NCBI GenBank assembly: GCA_001773255.1
Contig: MEWF01000011.1
Coordinates: forward strand, 54,013 to 65,455
From: a candidate division WWE3 bacterium RIFOXYC2_FULL_42_13
Lineage (GTDB): Bacteria > Patescibacteriota > WWE3 > UBA101185 > UBA10185
Direction of reading: 5' to 3'
DNA length: 11,443 nt
Shown here: piece after piece, positions 1-8,247 of the stretch
Layout of the letters: each line of letters begins with the position of its first letter
Numbering within the stretch: position 1 is the first letter of the stretch
Notes under the pieces: model-generated
What the model saw: the letters and a program-made list of their open reading frames with translations, nothing else
What the model was told of the DNA's origin: nothing
Database searches by the model: none
Translations under genes and position numbers: made by a program

Positions 1-3
1 AGT

Positions 4-2286
4 GTGGCCGACGGCAATCTTCAGATCAGTTTCAAGCAATCGGGGTTTTCCTTTCCTTTCCGCGGTCCCGCACCTGATACGTTTAACCTGAAGGATTTGT
101 CGTGGAGGCCGCGTATAAGCCTAAAGTCCGGTGTCGTGGACACCTTGAAATGGTTCGGGTATTCGGTAAACCAGAATACTTTTAAACCGACCAAATATGT
201 TGAAGAAAAAGCAATATCAAGGGGTATGCAAACGACTACGGTAAGACCTCTTGAATCCACGAAGGTAAGCTCGATATATCCGGCAAACAGCGAGGACCTT
301 TATACGAAAATGTATCCGGTAAAGACAGTGAAATCCCGTAAAAGATTGAGCCTAAGGTCCTTATTCAATTTTCACAGGGAAACTTCTGCGGTAAAAAGTG
401 CAGCGGCTCCAAAAAGGTTACCGGGTGTTCTCGGAAGCTCAAAATTTTACATAGCTGTTGCACTGTTCGTTTCGGCGGCGTTAGTGTTTTTGGTCAACCC
501 CGTACTCAGTCTTTACTCAAATGCTCGGTCGGGTGCAACTGCACTGCAAAATGTTGCGGCAGCCGGTTCCTCACTTGATGTAGGTAGTTTGTCGAAGAAT
601 ACTGTTCTTGCCTCTAATAAGTTTGAAGTTGCAAGAAAGAACCTTTCGAATCTCAAGTGGGTTTTCTCGTTCTCAGGAAAATCATCGGAATACATAAGTT
701 ATTTCCGCATGCTCTCTTCCCTGCAAAATTTTTCGGATTCGGTAGAGCACCTTTCGAAATCGGCTGAGCCTCTCGAGGGGATGTGGGAAGTTCTACGTCC
801 CGACACCGAAAATGTGTTAACGCGGGAAACTGTTAATACCGCAAAACTTGAAATAGACTCGGCGCAGAAACTTCTTTATATTGCTCAGGCCGATTTTAAT
901 GGAGTGAATAAAGAACACATTCCCGAAAAGTATAGAAGCTATATATCGGACTACGGAAAATATATAAGCACTCTCCAACAAAATCTTGATCTGACAACTA
1001 AACTTATTGGTGAGGCAGCCGCCGTTCTGGGCGTTGATAAGGAGACCACATATATCGTCTGGTTCCAGAATTCGAACGAGCTCAGACCTACGGGAGGTTT
1101 CATAGGATCGTACGGGCTTTTGACTTTTGATAAAGGCAAACTCAAAGATCTAAAGATCGATGATATCTATAATCCCGACGGGCAGATTTTGTTGCGGGAC
1201 ATAAAGACAACTCCGCCCGAGGTAATATCCAGGTATCTGGCCGAGGATAGGCTTTACCTGAGGAATTCAAACTGGGATCCGGATTTTCCGACGGCGGCCG
1301 GTGTATTTAACGAGCTATTCTACAAAATTGACGGACAAAGCGTTGACGGGTACCTTGCGGTTGACCTTAAATTTGTTGAGGGAATACTCAGGGCAACGGG
1401 CCCCGTATTTTTGGCCGCTTACAACGAGGAGATCAATGCCGCCAATCTTTACGAGAGGACACAATACCACAGCGATTTCAATTATGTTAACGGCTCCGAT
1501 CAAAAAAGATCTTTCCTAACGATATTAGGAAGTAAACTCCTCGAAAAAATGTTTTCCTTGCCTAAAGATAAGTTACCAAGTTTGTTGGCAGAAACACAAA
1601 AATCTCTTGATGAGAAACACCTCCTAATAAATATTTCTAACGGAGCTTTGAACGATGTGTTAAAGGAAAAGAATTGGAATGGACAGGTCGTCCCCGTCGA
1701 AACCGATTATCTTTATGTGGTCAATTCTAACTTGGGCGGGACAAAGGCAAATTATTTTGTTAAAAACAACATTGATTATGAGATAAATTCCATGACACGT
1801 GACGGGGTGTTGAGAGCAACATTGAAGCTCACCTACGACCACACAGGAGAATCGATGGCATGGCCGGGGGGTCCATATAAAGACCACGTAAGGGTGCTGG
1901 TTCAAAAAGGTTCTAAACTTACGGGAGCAGAGTTTGTTGACGCCGCGGGAAATACCGTTGATGTGTTCAAAGATGTGGGGGTAGGTCAGCCGAACGGATA
2001 CGATATTTTCAGCTACGATCTGGTTGTTAATCCCAAGGAGACTGTTTCTTTAGTTATTAAGTACGATTTGCCGGAAAGTCTTAATGTAACTAAGGACAAA
2101 TCTACGTATAGTCTGTATGTTCAGAAACAACCCGGAACTGACGCCGATCCGTTCAGCTTTACCTTTAACGCACCGTTCGGCACCGAGATCATAAAGGCAA
2201 GTAAAGATCTGGATATCTTAGATAATGCGATCACAAAAACATCGGGTCTGCGTAGGGATATAAATTACTTTATAGAACTTCGCTGA
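4..2286 (+). CDS. DUF4012 domain membrane protein (5' end uncertain)
   Basis: A 760-residue protein read from a GTG at position 4. The frame stays open to the window edge, so the true start may lie upstream and no ribosome site can be judged. Residues 1-147 are polar and basic and probably cytoplasmic. A single membrane helix spans about 148-170, preceded by Lys/Arg residues, so the remaining ~590 residues should face outside. The motif NSNELRPTGGFIGSYG (about 355-370) and a later segment ending LRATGPV (about 447-470) are what I recall as hallmarks of DUF4012. The biochemical role of that family is not established. The gene ends 14 bases before the PrgI-type gene on the same strand, which suggests a shared envelope function. 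The family call is confident, the function unknown. Confidence 0.82.
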   Translation: MADGNLQISFKQSGFSFPFRGPAPDTFNLKDLSWRPRISLKSGVVDTLKWFGYSVNQNTFKPTKYVEEKAISRGMQTTTVRPLESTKVSSIYPANSEDLYTKMYPVKTVKSRKRLSLRSLFNFHRETSAVKSAAAPKRLPGVLGSSKFYIAVALFVSAALVFLVNPVLSLYSNARSGATALQNVAAAGSSLDVGSLSKNTVLASNKFEVARKNLSNLKWVFSFSGKSSEYISYFRMLSSLQNFSDSVEHLSKSAEPLEGMWEVLRPDTENVLTRETVNTAKLEIDSAQKLLYIAQADFNGVNKEHIPEKYRSYISDYGKYISTLQQNLDLTTKLIGEAAAVLGVDKETTYIVWFQNSNELRPTGGFIGSYGLLTFDKGKLKDLKIDDIYNPDGQILLRDIKTTPPEVISRYLAEDRLYLRNSNWDPDFPTAAGVFNELFYKIDGQSVDGYLAVDLKFVEGILRATGPVFLAAYNEEINAANLYERTQYHSDFNYVNGSDQKRSFLTILGSKLLEKMFSLPKDKLPSLLAETQKSLDEKHLLINISNGALNDVLKEKNWNGQVVPVETDYLYVVNSNLGGTKANYFVKNNIDYEINSMTRDGVLRATLKLTYDHTGESMAWPGGPYKDHVRVLVQKGSKLTGAEFVDAAGNTVDVFKDVGVGQPNGYDIFSYDLVVNPKETVSLVIKYDLPESLNVTKDKSTYSLYVQKQPGTDADPFSFTFNAPFGTEIIKASKDLDILDNAITKTSGLRRDINYFIELR

Positions 2287-2292
2287 TATAAT
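2284..2292 (+). promoter_or_regulatory. Extended -10 promoter for the PrgI/VirB4 genes
   Basis: The sequence TGATATAAT contains a consensus -10 hexamer (TATAAT, 2287-2292) preceded by the extended -10 TGn. Its TGA is also the stop codon of the DUF4012 gene. No good -35 is present; TTACTT at 2265-2270 with a 16-base spacer is weak. Transcription would begin near 2299-2301, at or within two bases of the next ATG. Confidence 0.55.
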
Positions 2293-2300
2293 AAAAACAA

Positions 2301-3977
2301 ATGCCACTAGCAGACATGCCCCAGTCAAATAAGCAGCACGCTGTTCCTCAGAATGTTATGAGCGTGGACTTCAAACTTATCGGCGACCTTACGATGAGGC
2401 AGTTCGCTTATGTTTTCATTGCCGGAATACTGGCTTATCTTTCATACGTTTTTTTCATAGGTATTTTCCGCTGGCCCCTGGTATTTTTAATAGCTTTTAT
2501 GGGAATAGGTTTCGCTTTTATTCCGGTCCAGGAAAGGGGTATGGACGAATGGATAGTTAATTTTTTCAAGGCAATGTATATGCCGACCCAGCGTATCTGG
2601 AAAAAAGAACCTACCATCCCGTCGGCGTTTATGTATGACGACCTTGCTACCCTGAAACAGGAGCTTATTACGCTTGCGCCGACATCAAGCAGAAGAAAAC
2701 TTGAGGAGTATTTGAGATATCAGACTACCGAAGAGGAGGTAGATCCGCTGGACATTCCTTTAAGAGAGTACGCCCAAAAAGTCAGGGATGCTTACCCGGC
2801 CTATAAGAAAAAAAGCGGTGCGGGAGCAACGGCCTTTTCACGTTCTTCGTATGGGGCGCAGGCAGTGGGGATTCAGCCCGCATCAGTAGCGGTTACAGAA
2901 GCTCCTGCACCTGCTGTTGTCGGCGTAGAACCGGGGCAGGAAGAAGGTATTTTAGTGGGGGCACTGGATACTGCAACAACTGCACCTGGAAAAGAGGAGA
3001 CCAAAGAGCAATCAGTTCTCCAAAAGCGCAAAGACGCCGGTCTTTTCCACTTGTTCAGGGCAAAAGAGGCTCAAAAAGCGCGGGACGAGGCCAGAACCAA
3101 GAGAACACAGGATGTTACGGCCGCTCCTTTACTCCAGGGGGCGTTGTCAGGAACGGTCTCACTGAGTCCTATGACCCCGGACATGCACTCAGGAAGAAGA
3201 TTTATTAACCTGCTTCCTTCCCAGGGCGAATTAATTTTGCCTATAAGAGGAGAAAGAGTTTTGCGTACATCCGAGGAAATATCGGTGGAGGAGAGCATGA
3301 ATGACAAGGCGTTAAAACTTCAGTCGTTGTTGAAAAAAATAAAAGACGAAGAAGGGATTAAATCTTCGAAGTCCGCCGCCGTAGCTATTCCGGTGGTACA
3401 AAAGAAGGAGCAGGAAGTCCAGGAAGTTCATGACGAAGCGAAAAATGTTGTGGGGAAGCTCAAAACCCAAAGTGAAGAGCTTACGGACGAGATTATAAGA
3501 CTTAAAAAGAATATTCAGACCACTTCTGCTCCGGGGGCCTCTTCCGAAACGCAGGAAAGATTGTTGAAAAACCTGGAAAATAAACAGCAGACTGTTGAGG
3601 AAAATTACCGTGTGCTCAGCCGCGGCATTCAGAGCCTGAAATCTACTCCGTCCGGGGATACATCGGAAACCTCTAACCTAAACCTGGACAGCTACCCCAT
3701 GAGCCACATGGAACCTAATACTTTACACGGCGTGGTCAAAGGCAGCGACGGAAAGGTATTGACTGAAGTTTTGTTGATAGTGAAAAACGAAAGAGAAGAA
3801 CCGGTGCGTGCGTTAAAGACCGATAGCCTCGGCAGGTTTGAGTTGCTTTCAAAACTCGGCAACGGTAAGTACTCAATAGAAGTAAAACCTTCAGACGAAA
3901 TGAAATTGTCCTTTGAGAAAATTTCTGTAGAATTAAAAGGTGAGGTGGTACCTCCGTTTGTGATATCCGGTAAATAA
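2301..3977 (+). CDS. PrgI-type membrane protein with coiled coil and C-terminal beta-sandwich-like domain
   Basis: A 558-residue protein. The N-terminus (about 15-105) resembles the PrgI family: a short polar lead, two close hydrophobic helices (about 36-53 and 58-75), then a basic amphipathic stretch. PrgI proteins accompany VirB4 ATPases in Gram-positive conjugation systems and are thought to be small membrane-channel parts. Here the domain is followed by an Ala/Pro/Glu-rich linker (about 165-270), a Lys/Glu-rich coiled-coil region (about 330-450) and a C-terminal domain (about 472-558) with the pattern of carboxypeptidase-regulatory/prealbumin-like folds (LHGVVKGSDGK, then ALKTDSLGRFEL, then GNGKYSIEV). 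The ATG at 2301 has no Shine-Dalgarno but lies 8 bases after a TATAAT box. In-frame ATGs at 2316 and 2358 are alternatives. One base separates its stop from the next gene. Confidence 0.75.
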   Translation: MPLADMPQSNKQHAVPQNVMSVDFKLIGDLTMRQFAYVFIAGILAYLSYVFFIGIFRWPLVFLIAFMGIGFAFIPVQERGMDEWIVNFFKAMYMPTQRIWKKEPTIPSAFMYDDLATLKQELITLAPTSSRRKLEEYLRYQTTEEEVDPLDIPLREYAQKVRDAYPAYKKKSGAGATAFSRSSYGAQAVGIQPASVAVTEAPAPAVVGVEPGQEEGILVGALDTATTAPGKEETKEQSVLQKRKDAGLFHLFRAKEAQKARDEARTKRTQDVTAAPLLQGALSGTVSLSPMTPDMHSGRRFINLLPSQGELILPIRGERVLRTSEEISVEESMNDKALKLQSLLKKIKDEEGIKSSKSAAVAIPVVQKKEQEVQEVHDEAKNVVGKLKTQSEELTDEIIRLKKNIQTTSAPGASSETQERLLKNLENKQQTVEENYRVLSRGIQSLKSTPSGDTSETSNLNLDSYPMSHMEPNTLHGVVKGSDGKVLTEVLLIVKNEREEPVRALKTDSLGRFELLSKLGNGKYSIEVKPSDEMKLSFEKISVELKGEVVPPFVISGK

Positions 3978-3978
3978 T

Positions 3979-4680
3979 ATGCCTGCTCAAACAACACCTA
4001 CAACTCAAGATCATCTGGACATTTTTGATATTAAAGACAATCTTGTCCTTCTAAAAAACGGGGCGGTCTGTGCTGTTCTACAAACGACCGCGGTGAATTT
4101 TGACCTGCTCTCCGAGATAGAGCAGGATGCCATAATCGCGGCTTTTTCAATGTTATTAAACTCGATAACATTTCCGGTTCAGGTGGTTATAAGATCGAGA
4201 AGGCTGGATATTACAAAATACATCGAAAAAGTTTACAGGGTCGAGACACGTCTTAACGATCCGTTGCTAAAACACCAGGCGCAGGCTTATAGGAAATTTG
4301 TTCAGGATGTTATCAAGAAAAATGATGTTTTGGATAAACGATTCTATGTGGTAATCCCGACGGCTGTTACCGAACTTACACAACCGGGTTCGGGACCATT
4401 TGATTGGATGATGAAACTAACCGGCCAACATAACAAGAGAGTATCTTTCAACGTGGACAAGGTACTTAATGACGGAAGGATAGAACTCGCACCGAAAATC
4501 GATCATGTCATAAAAGAGTTCAACAGGCTCGGAATAAAAACAAAACAACTTATGACCCAGGATCTTGTAGAACTGTATTTTGATATCTATAACCCTACAA
4601 CAATACATGGACAGAGAATACGAACGGGAATAGATGATTACACAACGGCGATCGTAAACCCCGCCATCATTGAGGAATAA
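3979..4680 (+). CDS. VirB4/TraC N-terminal-domain-like protein
   Basis: A 233-residue soluble protein with no membrane helix. The segment around residues 10-75 (DIFDIKDNLVLLKNG, then VNFDLLSEIEQDAI, then FPVQVVIRSRR) looks like the opening of VirB4/TraC-type ATPases, where a small beta-rich domain precedes the motor. No Walker motif is present, so it should not hydrolyse ATP by itself. It lies between the PrgI-type gene (1 base upstream) and the VirB4 ATPase (1 base downstream), so it is probably a separately encoded N-terminal lobe or adaptor of that ATPase. The ATG at 3979 has only a weak upstream purine stretch, which fits translation coupled to the preceding stop codon. The family similarity is from pattern recognition; the complex is inferred. 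Confidence 0.65.
   Translation: MPAQTTPTTQDHLDIFDIKDNLVLLKNGAVCAVLQTTAVNFDLLSEIEQDAIIAAFSMLLNSITFPVQVVIRSRRLDITKYIEKVYRVETRLNDPLLKHQAQAYRKFVQDVIKKNDVLDKRFYVVIPTAVTELTQPGSGPFDWMMKLTGQHNKRVSFNVDKVLNDGRIELAPKIDHVIKEFNRLGIKTKQLMTQDLVELYFDIYNPTTIHGQRIRTGIDDYTTAIVNPAIIEE
4671..4676 (+). promoter_or_regulatory. Shine-Dalgarno site setting the VirB4 start
   Basis: TGAGGA lies 5 bases before the ATG at 4682, inside the last codons of the preceding gene. It favours 4682 over an in-frame TTG at 4670, which overlaps this very site. Confidence 0.75.
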
Positions 4681-4681
4681 T

Positions 4682-6793
4682 ATGGGATTAAATCTTTTCA
4701 CAATAGGCGCAAATAAAGCAAGACCCAAGAAACAACAGCAGGGTAATTCCGGAGAAAAGACTCCAGCGCAGGTTCTGGCCGAAGGAATGCTTAACGTTAG
4801 GGATATTATTGCCCCCTCGGCGATTGAGGTGGATTTCACCTTTTTGCGCATCGGTAATGTTTATTTTAGAACCATCTTTGTTTCGGGCTATCCAAGATTT
4901 GTAGGGGCAAACTGGCTGTCTCCTATAATCAACTTTGAGCATACCCTGGATGTTTCAATGTTCTACTACCCCGTGAAGTCCAAGGTTATTTTGGACGACC
5001 TAAGAAGAAAAATTACGGAGCTCGAGGCAACGACGATGACTAATGTGGAGAAGGGCAAAATAGTCGACCCGGTTGTTTCTGCAGCGCTTGAAGATGCAAA
5101 GGCTCTTCAGGAGCAGCTCGTCAAAGGTGTAGAAAAGTATTTTCAATTTTCTTTTTACATAACTATCTCGGCCGAAACTCTTGAAGAGCTTGAGTCGGTA
5201 ACTTCAAAACTGGAAAGTACTTTAGGTGCCTTATTACTCATTTCAAAAGTTGCTTCACTCCAGATGGAAGACGCCTTCCAGTCTGCCATCCCTACCGGCC
5301 TGGACAAACTTCTGATAACCAGAAATATGGATACAACAAGCCTTGCTACCACATTCCCTTTCACATCCTCGGATCTGACAATGGAAGAAGGAATAATGTA
5401 TGGAATTAACAGGCACAATGGGTCGCTAGTGATCTTCGACAGATTCTCCCTGGAAAACGCTAACTCAGTTGTCTTTGCAAAATCAGGTTCAGGAAAATCT
5501 TACTTCGTAAAACTTGAGGCATTAAGACTTTTAGTGTTCGGTGCTGAGGTTATGATTATCGATCCTGAAGAAGAATATAGAACTCTATGCGAAGCAGTGG
5601 GCGGTAACTATATCGACTTCTCGGCAAACTCCACACATAAAATAAATCCGTTCGATCTTTCAGGTGTTGCCGTCGAGGGTGAAAACGAACTGGGTCAAAA
5701 ACTTATCGGGCTAATAACTTTACTTAAACTAATGCTAGGCGGTTTAACTGCATCTGAAGAAGCGATTTTAGACAGGGCGTTAATCGAAACTTACAGAATC
5801 AAAGGTATTACAACCGACCCCGATACTCAGTCGGGTATTGAGCCGCCGGTTATGGAAGACCTCTACAAAGTTTTGATGGGAGCTTCCGAACCCGAAGCTA
5901 AAGGAATGGCCGAAAGACTTGAAAGATTTATTAAAGGGTCGATGACCGGCATTTTCGATTCCCAGTCAAACATAAATCTTGATAGTAAGATGACGGTTTT
6001 TTCTACAAAACATTTGGAAGAAGCACTAAGGCCAATCGCCTTTTATCTAATTCTTGATTTTGTTTGGACAAGAATAAGGCGTGATTTGAAGAAGAGAATC
6101 CTGATAGTGGAGGAGGCTTGGTACCTGATGCAAAACGAAGACAGCGCGAGATTTATTTATGGAATTGCAAAAAGAGCCAGAAAATATTATTTGGGTCTCA
6201 CGACTATTTCTCAGGACGTCGACGACTTTTTATCTTCGGAATACGGAAAGGCAATTGTTACAAACTCATCCATTCAAATTCTTTTGAAACAGCACCCTGC
6301 CGGAATTGATAAAGTTGCGGAAACATTCTATTTGTCAGAAGGTGAAAAAAGATTGTTACTTGCTGCTGCAGTTGGGGAAGGCCTGTTCTTTGCCGGTGCA
6401 AATCACGTAGCAATAAAAGTTATGGCCTCGGAAGCCGAGCATAAACTTATTACTACAAATCCGGAAGAACTGCTGAAGCTTCGGGAGCAGGGTCTGATAA
6501 AGCCGTTGGGTTCTAATAGACCTGAGAGTGCGGCACCTGTGATTCCTCCCGTCCAGAAACCTTACGAGCCTATAAAGCAGGAGCCTACGCAGGATACTTC
6601 TACAATTACGGACACCGAGACCTCTCTTCAGCTTCAAGAGGGTAACAAGAGTGAACAGGCTGCTACGCCACCCACCGAGCCTTCTTCAGAGGAGATTTTG
6701 AGGTCCGTGGAGTCTCTTTCAAAAGATCAGGGAACGATTAATCTTGGAAATACTCCGTCACAACCAGGTCCTGCAGCTCCGACAGAGCTATAA
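4682..6793 (+). CDS. virB4: VirB4-type secretion ATPase
   Basis: A 703-residue motor ATPase of the VirB4/TraC/TrbE class, expected at the inner face of the membrane, where such proteins power substrate or pilin movement in type IV secretion. Residues about 40-240 match the VirB4 N-terminal region. The P-loop is AKSGSGKS at 266-273 (catalytic Lys272), with Ala in place of the usual first Gly. The Walker B strand is ILIVEEAW with acidic E477/E478, followed by a conserved-looking RARKYYLGLTTISQDVDDF stretch. The last ~90 residues are Pro/Gln/Ser/Thr-rich and probably disordered. The start at ATG 4682 is chosen for its Shine-Dalgarno. No coupling protein, relaxase, VirB6-like or VirB11-like gene is visible nearby, so whether it moves DNA, protein or pilin cannot be told. 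Confidence 0.9.
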   Translation: MGLNLFTIGANKARPKKQQQGNSGEKTPAQVLAEGMLNVRDIIAPSAIEVDFTFLRIGNVYFRTIFVSGYPRFVGANWLSPIINFEHTLDVSMFYYPVKSKVILDDLRRKITELEATTMTNVEKGKIVDPVVSAALEDAKALQEQLVKGVEKYFQFSFYITISAETLEELESVTSKLESTLGALLLISKVASLQMEDAFQSAIPTGLDKLLITRNMDTTSLATTFPFTSSDLTMEEGIMYGINRHNGSLVIFDRFSLENANSVVFAKSGSGKSYFVKLEALRLLVFGAEVMIIDPEEEYRTLCEAVGGNYIDFSANSTHKINPFDLSGVAVEGENELGQKLIGLITLLKLMLGGLTASEEAILDRALIETYRIKGITTDPDTQSGIEPPVMEDLYKVLMGASEPEAKGMAERLERFIKGSMTGIFDSQSNINLDSKMTVFSTKHLEEALRPIAFYLILDFVWTRIRRDLKKRILIVEEAWYLMQNEDSARFIYGIAKRARKYYLGLTTISQDVDDFLSSEYGKAIVTNSSIQILLKQHPAGIDKVAETFYLSEGEKRLLLAAAVGEGLFFAGANHVAIKVMASEAEHKLITTNPEELLKLREQGLIKPLGSNRPESAAPVIPPVQKPYEPIKQEPTQDTSTITDTETSLQLQEGNKSEQAATPPTEPSSEEILRSVESLSKDQGTINLGNTPSQPGPAAPTEL

Positions 6794-6841
6794 TTTTTCT
6801 TTTCCACCAATACAGATATGTCGTTTTTTGTAGTGGAGTAG

Positions 6842-7069
6842 TTGGCGCGTGACTTAAATCCCACTTTCCTGATAAACTTGAGAATAGTAAGCGGGGTGAT
6901 TCACATACAATTTTATAATCTTAAAACAAAAGAAAAAGTTGAAATTCCGGATAACGAGGTCGAAATAGTAACACTGGAGAACGGAAGAAAAGCTGCGAAA
7001 GCAGAATCTAACGGAATGAAGCTTTTTAAGTTCCTAAGTAAAGCTGATTCTGAAAAGCTGGGTGCTTAA
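6842..7069 (+). CDS. Small protein, possible cysteine-free DUF5679 relative
   Basis: A 75-residue protein, charged and without membrane segments. The first possible start is TTG at 6842, directly after an in-frame TAG; GGAG at 6835-6838 is only 3 bases away, which is close. GTG at 6896 is an alternative and would give a 57-residue protein. Residues 24-67 (with KEKVEI, EIVTLENGRKAAK and MKLFKF) resemble what I remember of the small DUF5679 zinc-ribbon proteins. However, all four expected cysteines are missing (N26, T29 and a shortened ESNG turn in place of CPxCG), so it could not bind zinc in that way. It lies 48 bases after virB4 and converges on dnaN. The reading frame is probably real; the family link is tentative. 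Confidence 0.6.
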   Translation: MARDLNPTFLINLRIVSGVIHIQFYNLKTKEKVEIPDNEVEIVTLENGRKAAKAESNGMKLFKFLSKADSEKLGA

Positions 7070-7132
7070 TCCTTACTATAGACTAAAGAATATTTGCCAA
7101 ACTTCGGATAAATTTCTATGCAGCACTCAGTT

Positions 7133-8245
7133 CTATAGCTGAATCGGCATTATTATATGTAGGAAATCTTCAGTAACGTCGGTCTTGAAAATACAGGCAG
7201 TGCTGTTCGAACTTGCTTCCATATTTATCTTCTCGCCTTTTACGTTGTTCAGAAAATCGAGTAAGTATTTTGAGCTGAACGCAATCTCCAGCATCTCCCC
7301 CTCGGTTTCAGCGGGAATTTCACTCTCATGGGTTCCGGTTTCGTTATTCAAAGAAGAAATTTTTATTAAGCCTTCCGGATCAACGCGTAACTTAATCGTG
7401 TTATTCGTTCCTTCTTTTACAAATACTGTTGTAAGCCTAACAGCTTCTAAAAATTCTCCGGAATTAAATATTGCTTTTACAGTAGCGGTTGAAGGTATTA
7501 TTTTTTTGTAGTCCGGATATTGGCCGTCAATAATTCTTGTGGCAATAGTTGTATCTTCGGAAGAGAAGAGAGCGAGGTTTTCATTTTCACTCAGCACCAT
7601 TTTCAAAGGTGATGCAGATGATGCAAATACTTTGCTGACTTCTGCCAGTGTTTTCGCCGGAATCAACGCTGTAAATTTTTTCGCGTCAGATTTTCCAACG
7701 GTAATAGATTTTTCAGATAATCTAAAACCGTCCGTTGCCGCCAAGACCATCTTACCTTTTTCGTATGTAACGTAAACGCCCGTGAAAATAGGTCTGCTTT
7801 CATCCATGGAAGAGGCGAATGTGACCATAGACACTGCTTGCGCAAAAACTGTAGGATCTAATTCAAGCGAGGTCTCGTCCTTAGAAATACTTGGCAATTC
7901 GGGATAATCTTTTGCGTCCGTTCCGTTTAATTTAGATTTTGTATTGTCGGATTTCAAATGAAGTATGTCATTATCCATTTTTATTTCTATAGTAGACGGG
8001 TGAAGGTTAGCGACTAGCTCTTTCAATACTTTTGCGGGTACGGTTATAGCTCCTTCTTTATCAATAGAGGCGTTAACGTAAGTGGTAATTGCTGTTTCAA
8101 GATTGGTGGCAGCAAGTTTTAAACGTCCGTTCTCGGTTGAAATTAAAACGTTTGAAAGAATGGGTAAAGAGCCTTTCGCAGGAACAGCTCTCGTTATGAT
8201 TTGAAGACCTTTATTTAAGTTTTCCTGTAGGCAAGAGAATTTCAT
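7133..8245 (-). CDS. dnaN: DNA polymerase III beta subunit (sliding clamp)
   Basis: A 370-residue protein of normal clamp length. It forms a ring that tethers the replicative polymerase to DNA and binds other repair and replication proteins. Visible landmarks are the N-terminal MKFSCLQENLNKGL helix, AKDYPELP (111-118), SMDESRPIFTGV (146-157), ATDGFRLS (about 170-177) and the C-terminal IIMPIQL, which is the usual end that closes the peptide-binding pocket. It is the last gene of the rpmH operon: only 2 bases separate the khpB stop from its ATG. No Shine-Dalgarno is seen (an A/T-rich lead), so it probably relies on translational coupling. In many bacteria dnaN follows dnaA; here it follows khpB. 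It converges with the small + strand gene across a 63-base gap. Confidence 0.97.
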   Translation of the reverse strand: MKFSCLQENLNKGLQIITRAVPAKGSLPILSNVLISTENGRLKLAATNLETAITTYVNASIDKEGAITVPAKVLKELVANLHPSTIEIKMDNDILHLKSDNTKSKLNGTDAKDYPELPSISKDETSLELDPTVFAQAVSMVTFASSMDESRPIFTGVYVTYEKGKMVLAATDGFRLSEKSITVGKSDAKKFTALIPAKTLAEVSKVFASSASPLKMVLSENENLALFSSEDTTIATRIIDGQYPDYKKIIPSTATVKAIFNSGEFLEAVRLTTVFVKEGTNNTIKLRVDPEGLIKISSLNNETGTHESEIPAETEGEMLEIAFSSKYLLDFLNNVKGEKINMEASSNSTACIFKTDVTEDFLHIIMPIQL

Positions 8246-8247
8246 TT

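Noticed and set aside
4670..4684. TTG at 4670 as the VirB4 start, giving four extra residues.
   Set aside because: It overlaps the Shine-Dalgarno TGAGGA, which is ideally spaced for the ATG at 4682.
6789..6794. TATAAT at the end of virB4 as a promoter for the small downstream gene.
   Set aside because: There is no -35 at a usable distance and no TGn extension. A match of this length can arise by chance in AT-rich stop-codon context.
6803..6837. Inverted repeat TCCAC...TACA / TGTAGTGGA before the small gene, overlapping its ribosome site.
   Set aside because: It needs a 3-base bulge and a 14-base loop. A terminator would lack a following T-run, and a regulatory hairpin cannot be supported from one sequence.
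7076..7138. Inverted repeat CTATAGACT / AGTTCTATAG in the gap between the small gene and dnaN, as a possible bidirectional terminator.
   Set aside because: The arms are 9 bases with a bulge, AT-rich, about 44 bases apart, and no T-run follows on either strand.
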